Assembly: GCF_910596095.1 (NCBI RefSeq)
Contig: NC_056543.1
Span: forward strand, 23,384,542 to 23,448,541
Length of the DNA: 64,000 nt
DNA from: Thunnus maccoyii
Taxonomy: Eukaryota; Chordata; Actinopteri; Scombriformes; Scombridae
Direction: 5' to 3'
Shown: piece by piece, positions 58,261 to 64,000 of the stretch
Layout: the number at the start of each line of letters is the position of its first letter
Position numbering within the stretch: the stretch's first letter is position 1
Notes under the pieces: model-generated
Database searches by the model: none
Seen by the model: only the letters and a program-made list of their open reading frames with translations
Told to the model about the DNA's origin: nothing
Program-made: the position numbers and the translations under genes

Positions 58261-58420
58261 CATCACACCACTGCTTAGGAAGTATTTATTATGTGAGCCT
58301 CCTTTGGACCCTTTATTTTTATAGTTTTGAATTACAGCGGATGTAATTGGGATGTAATTTTTCCAATCAATAAAAACAACAACAAAAAAAACAACAATAG
58401 TATTTTGAAAAAACTAATTT

Positions 58421-58620
58421 TAAAGGTGCAGTGCGTGAAATTTAGTGGCATCTAGTGGAACAGACTTGGCAGAGAAGGAATATAATATTCATAAGTATGT
58501 TTTAGTTAGTGTATAATCTCATAAAAATAAGACTCGTGTTTTCGTTACCTTAGAATGAGCCCTTTATATCTACATAAGGAGCGGGTCCTCTAACATGGAG
58601 CCTGCCATGTTGCACCCAAG
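58421..58620. repeat. MITE family R4, left-end fragment
   Basis: TAAAGGTGCAGTGCGTGAAA, TTTAGTGGCATCTAGTGG and AACAGACTTGGCAGA match the left half of 37901-38265. The right half is missing or replaced. Confidence 0.7.
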
Positions 58621-58629
58621 ACCCCCGGA

Positions 58630-59018
58630 ACAGCGCCAGGCTCTGAAGTCAATTTGACATAGTGGCCAAACCGTGTAATTACAATGTCACATGATGCTAT
58701 TGGGCCCAAAGACTTTTTACCATAGACTTACATTGTGAAAGAGACATCTGTAAATCAGCCGATACATTCTTTGTGTGCCACAACCCCCGCAAATTGACTC
58801 GTTTCACTATCAGAATTTGATCCATTCTGTCTGATCACATTTCAAAAGTCTGAATGAGCTGCACGATTGAATAGTTTTATCCCCATTCAAGTTAGCTAGA
58901 GGACTAAACCGGAAGTTAGCCATCTAGGCCGGCGGAAATCTCTAGTGAGCATGCTCTATGGGCGCATTGGGCCCATCGAGCAGTTCTCCTTGTATCCAGG
59001 TCTATTTATCCATGGTTG
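58630..59018. repeat. repeat related to the TIR element at 7783
   Basis: CCCAAAGAC with TTTT and CATAGACTTACA, GAAAGAGACATCTGTAAAT, ACCGGAAGTTAGC, ATGGGCGC and the end GTATCCAGGTC with TTATCCATGG follow the same order as in the 7783-8251 element. Sequence identity is low, so this is a related or old copy. Confidence 0.5.
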
Positions 59019-59204
59019 TACTGCCATGTTTCTACAGAAGCCAAAATCAGACAAACAAAACGCTAGCTTTAGAGAGGGCCTTTCAGCAAGTCAGCAACAC
59101 AAACCTAAAGTCAAATTCAGACAATAATTGCTTCAAAACAACAATGTTAATGTTAAGCTTATATACAATCATCCTAAATCTACGGTAATAACTAATGGTG
59201 TGAG

Positions 59205-60470
59205 GTCATCTGCTTTCCCTACAGGACATGGGACAAAGCAGAGCGATCCGCTCTGACCACTCTTGTTTATTATTGCTGTTGAAAGTTCCACTATATGTGT
59301 CCGAGACAAACTCTACTCAAGCCTACTTCAAACTATTTTATTTCATTTTAATTGGTGACAAATTAAACATAGTTTAATGTCTTGCACCATTTCTGGGGAA
59401 TTTACAAAACTTGTGCAACGTGTACTGAACTATATATACTATAACGTATACTGAACCATTAAGGATGACTAAAACAAACACAAAGAAATATCAAAAACTT
59501 AGGTAACCGTCAGATAATCTGAGGAAAAGGAGAAACTGTGTTTTCTGCACAGAAAAAAGAAGAAAGAAGAAAAGGTCACTATTTTGTGTAAAGTCATGTA
59601 ACATCAGCATGAAAGTGATAGATGTCCTGGAGGTAGACGTTATGTGGTAATACAAATAAGAGAAAGTTGTAGAGTTATAAAAAGAAAAGCCAAGAGAGGC
59701 TCGAGGTTCCTTTTTCTTTTTGCGGGACCTCCTTTCTTCTATATGCTCTAAATTGGAATCGTTTAGTAGTCGTCCACACCTGGCTGGTCAAATCTACAAC
59801 TACCTCATTGATGGATTTTATTGGCACTAGCATAGGCCTAAAAGCCGTGTGGGAAAGGGATTTAAGGATTACGTATGAAGATGATGAGTGGAATAAACTA
59901 GTGAAGGAGATTCTAAATCCAATGAGAGATGCCAAATCTTAACTTATGCAATTTAAAATACTCAATAGACTCAAATGGACACCCATGAGAATGAATATGG
60001 CAGGACTGAGTCATTCAAACCTCTGTTGGCAATGCCAAACGGAACAAGGTGATATTGTCCATATGTTTCTTAATTGTCCTAGCCCAGCCACCTATTGGCA
60101 GAGGGTCATGGAAAAGATTAGTGATAGCCTGGGCACCGGTGTTGCCCTTAACCCTGCTCTTTGCCTCCTGAATAGCCTTAAAAGAAATGAGAGAATAGGT
60201 GGGAAGAAGGCCCAATGGCTAAACATTGCTCTTACTACAGCTAAGAGGGTCATACTGAGGCACTGGATGGGGGGAAACAACCCTACCTATTCTCAATGGT
60301 TCACAGCCCTGTCAGAAACTGTCTCTTATGAATGACTAATAAATAAATGGCAAAATGGACACCTATAAAGAAATCTGGGACCAATTTCTAACACAGATCA
60401 GGGAAAGGTAAACTAAGATAAATCTGATGTGTACATAGTTTAAAACTAAGTTTAAAACAGTGTATCATTT
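59205..60470 (+). mobile_element. L1/Tx1-like LINE ORF2 fragment
   Basis: At 59225-59310 the frame reads TKQSDPL, then a stop codon, then PLLFIIAVESSTICVRDKLY, a reverse-transcriptase block (usually QGDPLSPLLFIIAVEPL). After a gap, 59850-60335 gives WERDL, YEDDEWNKLVKEI, a stop, then KILNRLKWTPMRMNMAGL, LCWQCQTEQGDIVHMFLNCP and ALTTAKRVILRHWMG, ending SETVSYE. This is the C-terminal cysteine-rich part of L1-type ORF2. The copy is 5' truncated, internally shortened and dead. Confidence 0.85.
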
Positions 60471-61444
60471 TTGACTGGTGGGACGGGGATAGAGTGGTGG
60501 GATGGGAGAAAATAGTTTCCTTTCAGATCAAGCATTCACTTAACTTGGTGCATCTACATGTTTATGTATGTATGTTTATCGGGTATGGGTACGTGTGTAT
60601 ATGTGTGTACAGTATACATATACTGTGTATGTGTACATCTATGTATATTATATCATTCTATTGTTTCTTTGGCTTCTGCAATTTTGATTCTGTGCCTCCT
60701 TAGTTTTTATTATTTATGTGTTGTTGTTGTTTTCCTAAGAATATGCATTGGTAAACTTTTGGTGGTGTTTTTAGATATAGAGGGATTTCGCAAATATATT
60801 GTCTACTGTACTGTATATACAAATGAAGGCAGTGAAGAAATTTTGATATATAACATTTCTATATATAGGACTAAAAACCTCTTAAAAATGAATCATCTTA
60901 TATTTTATTCCATTAATATAAATTAACATAGTTAAACTCAATTCAATTAGTACAATATGAGAAAAACCACATTCTGTCAAATAATGCAAATCTCTTCTGC
61001 TTTATTTTGTTCCATTTCATTCTTGTGTAGTTTACCTAAGAAATTATAATCATCATTAGAAATTTTACTTTTTACTCTTAAGAGAATAAAATATACATGA
61101 AATTGTGATCATCATTATTCATACATAAGAGCAATTAAAGAGCAAACATATACAATGTATTGATAGATAAAAATGCATTGATTGCCTTTATTGCACACAC
61201 AAAAAGCCCCCGGCCCTAAATATTGCAATATCTCTTATCATGTTACATATAAGAGTTTCCTAAAGGCTGCTGGCTTCAGAGAATATCAGAAATGATACAG
61301 AGACAGTATAACATGCTGAATAGTTACATAAATCCACCTTAATAATTGTCAAAACACCAAAAGATCTACAGTATCAGCAACATGTCACCCAAAACATATT
61401 GATAATCACATGTTCTTTTTCTCCCCCAAAGCTTTGGGATAAAC
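60471..61444. other. intergenic, slain1-scel, including scel 3' UTR
   Basis: TG-rich stretch at 60555-60650, then AT-rich sequence. The right part should be the scel 3' UTR. No gene recognised. Confidence 0.4.
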
Positions 61445-64000
61445 TCAGCGTCGCCATTTGTCTGTGGAAAAAAAAAAAGATAGACTTGTTTTTTAGTAAG
61501 TAAAGTAAACAAATATTGGATTTTGAAGTTCAGGAAAATGAAGACCTGAGGGTATTTTATTATTTTCTTTTTTTTTTTTTTTTTTTTTTACCTCTGGTGA
61601 CCTCAAAGCAGTGTTCGCAGTGCACCATGTGTTTGTAGATCCACATACTGTCCCCAGCTTTCATATGACCCAGAGTGCTGTTACACACCTCACACTGTCA
61701 AACACAAACAAACACTTGCATGAGGGAAGAAAGACACGCTGAGCACTCAGCTGCACAGTTCATGATTTGCCAGTGGAGGGAAGTACATTTACTTGAGTAC
61801 TATATTTAAAGGATGGAACTTGTCTTTTAAATATATTTTAAGTATGTGGTGAAAATTTATACTTCTTCTCCACTACATTTCAGGGGGAAATGTTGTACTT
61901 TTTACTCCACTACAATTATCTGACAGCTGTACACTGTACAATAAAACCAAATGGCACAGAAGACATCTAATTAGGCAACATAAGTTAAAACACCTGTGTC
62001 AGTGGCCTGTGGGTGTTTATGGACAAAATATATAGCAGGATCACTTTATAAATGCATTTTTACTGATTAAACTACAAAGAGCTACACTACAATGCTGCTT
62101 ATACTTTAATTCTCAATAGTAACAAAAAAAACTTTTCTGATGATACATAGTTTTACTTATAGTATTATTCACTCTTTTATAAGTTAATTTAGTGTAACTT
62201 ACTTGTGCTAGTATTTTTACACTGTGGTATTGCTACTTTCACTTAAGTAAAGCATGTACAGTAACTATTCTTCAACCATAGCTTGTTGACCTTGACCTTT
62301 GTGTAAGTACAGAAACGTCTTAAAACTAATCTGCTCACCTTAAAGCAGGAAGCGTGGCAGTTGATCTTCATGTCATCGAGGACCATCTTGGCTTCACCAG
62401 TGAAGGGCTTACGGCAGATGGTGCACAGGTCTTTCTCAAGCACAGTCCTATATGGGACAGGAGTTTTATAAAGTGTATTACGTTATATTAATATTAAGCG
62501 TTTTAAGTTCATTCTTGACCTTGGAAACAGTAATTTGACAAAAAAAAAAAAAAATGTTTTTTTGCTTAAACTACTGTTTTCAAGAGAGAATGTTGTTACA
62601 CTTTTCCTACCTCTCAGGTGTTGAGTATGTACTCTTCACGGAGGGTTTAGAGTAGATTGGACTTGACAGATTGTCATCTGACCTGCTTTGAGAGTTACAC
62701 ATTTATCAGTTTCCAGACGAGTCTTTACTTTCATAAATGTTTGCACACAAATATTGACACTAGCCATATTAAAGATCATCCAATACCTGCTGCTCCTGTA
62801 TGATGTAGTGGTGTAGACATTGGGACTGTTGATACTGGAGTAGTCATAACTATAAAAAGAGAAAAAGAACCATTATTAACATGTGAGAGAACGAAAAATC
62901 ATTATGTAAGGAAGGGTGTTATAGAAGGAGACTGTATGGCTAAGATGGAGGAAGATATACTGTATATGCCAGTAAAACTAATGTCTATGTGTTGTCTACA
63001 TCCACTACGGACTGTCAGTTGTATATGTAATATTTTATTTAGACATAAAACCTAAATGGTAGCTGAATTTAACATTCAGATCAACAAAGATTAGTTAAGA
63101 ATAATCAATTATTTAGTCATAGACCACTCTCTAAAATGTAAAAATGGTGAAATATTGTTTGTTATTTTGTTTTGTTTGAGGGCTAAACTCTTCAAAGCTA
63201 AACATCAATAAGGTAGCCTATTTAAAAAATATTTCATTTTAGTAAATGAGAATCAATAAACATGTTTATTTTTGTGATTAGATAGTATTGTTTATGTAAA
63301 TTATAAAATATGTAGATACCTAAAATCAAAATGACTCAACTCTGATTTACCACAACACTACATTTAATACTCTACCAACACATTAGAACCAAAGCTGCTT
63401 TGATTTATGGACGATCATACTGTACATACTGAAATCCCATTCCAGCACTTATCCAGTGTTTTCTCTGTAAGTAGACTCTTAAGGGCAGGGGATCTTCCCC
63501 CATCTTACTATAATGTAACACTTAAATGTAGTGCTTATGTCATGGCATGGTTACCTGGGGGTTCTGCGGGGGGAGGATGGTGATGTCAGAGTTGGGCTTT
63601 CTCCGCTACATGGCACAAAAAACATCGTCAGAAGAAACTGGGATGAATACACTGTACATACAAAGAACCATTGCACATTCTCAATCATTCATTTCCAACG
63701 CTCACCCTCTGCTGCTGTCCACCGTGACAGTCTCTCTCTTGGTGATTCTTGTACTGTTGTGACAATGAAAATGTGATGTTCCACTGACAGGATAATTATA
63801 TGGTTGTTTGTTTTGTTTAAGTTATCCACTGAGACATCTCACCTGTCTGGAGACGATAGACTAGATGTAATGCCTTTCGGCAGGAGGGTATCATACAGAT
63901 CATCCTCAGCCCTGTAAAGACAACAATATTATCAATATATGGTGGTTATTAAAGCAATCCTTATTTTTTGAGAGTGTATTTATTCCAAAAATGATTGTTT
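61445..64000 (-). CDS. scel: sciellin, C-terminal part with LIM domain (partial)
   Basis: Sciellin, a LIM protein linked to the cornified envelope in mammals. Eight exons visible, continuing past the window: 63843-63911, 63706-63753, 63555-63605, 62787-62849, 62611-62682, 62339-62447, 61592-61694 and 61445-61461. All are in phase with GT/AG borders. The upstream exons give a Ser/Thr/Pro-rich stretch (SPTLTSPSSPRRTPS, YDYSSINSPNVYTTT). The LIM domain starts LEKDLCTICRKPF and continues CHASCFKCEVC, GHMKAGDSMWIYKHMVHC and EHC, with zinc ligands in the usual spacing. The last exon is 17 nt and ends DKWRR-stop. The identity rests on the close match to the human LIM domain (LEKDxCTxCRKP, AGDSIWIY) and on its place next to slain1. 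Confidence 0.88.
61570..61589. repeat. poly-T run at a scel donor
   Basis: About 20 T on the plus strand. On the minus strand the intron begins GTAAAAAAAA directly after the second LIM exon. Confidence 0.9.
61771..62273. repeat. TIR repeat filling a scel intron
   Basis: CAGTGGAGGGAAGTACATTT, ACTTGAGTACT, TTCTCCACTACATTTCAG, GTACTTTTTACTCCACTACA and the end TTTCACTTAAGTAAAGCATG. This is a very common fish repeat. It takes up about 500 of the 644 bp between the two LIM exons. Confidence 0.75.
62448..63554 (-). other. scel introns, unassigned sequence
   Basis: Between the small exons listed under scel, nothing further was recognised. The 62850-63554 stretch is AT-rich. Confidence 0.4.

Noticed and set aside
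59946-60335. 129-codon plus frame as a host gene
   Set aside because: It is the cysteine-rich C-terminal part of an L1-type LINE ORF2.

Overview
The window is nuclear DNA of a ray-finned fish, most likely a spiny-rayed teleost. Genes are split by GT-AG introns, the encoded proteins are close to vertebrate TSPAN7, KATNAL1, RAB33, KBTBD6/7, SLAIN1 and SCEL, and the introns carry teleost-type repeats: TIR-bearing MITEs, LINE pieces, a BEL/Pao fossil and CA microsatellites. No bacterial, plasmid, phage or CRISPR feature was seen.

All seven recognised genes lie on the minus strand. Reading down the + coordinates: tspan7 (1928-14263, complete, 244 aa); a repeat-rich intergenic stretch; katnal1 (20258-33305, complete, 488 aa) with a BEL/Pao fossil in its largest intron; a two-exon Rab33 GTPase (36036-37555, 234 aa); the single-exon BTB-Kelch gene kbtbd7 (40980-42857, 625 aa); a small three-exon gene for a death-domain protein I cannot name (45061-45795, 138 aa); slain1 (47308-58063, up to 631 aa); and the 3' end of scel (61445 to beyond 64000). 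slain1 next to scel matches the human chromosome 13 order as I recall it. katnal1 and kbtbd7 also have human chromosome 13 counterparts.

The products are not one pathway. Two act on microtubules: KATNAL1 severs them and SLAIN1 promotes plus-end growth. KBTBD7 is a cullin-3 adaptor, Rab33 acts in Golgi and autophagy traffic, TSPAN7 organises membrane microdomains, and SCEL is a LIM protein.

Exon borders were set by hand from splice dinucleotides, reading phase and remembered homologous proteins. For every complete gene the summed coding length is a multiple of three.

Much of the rest is transposon debris with readable structure: a hAT-like MITE with near-identical 8-bp target duplications, a TTAA-flanked insertion inside an older repeat, and a TIR element inside a LINE endonuclease piece. 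The points most worth a second look are the unnamed death-domain gene, the KBTBD7 C-terminus that stops at the tryptophan where the human LC3-interacting motif begins, the CA/TG repeats touching katnal1 splice sites, and a 41-bp inverted repeat upstream of tspan7.
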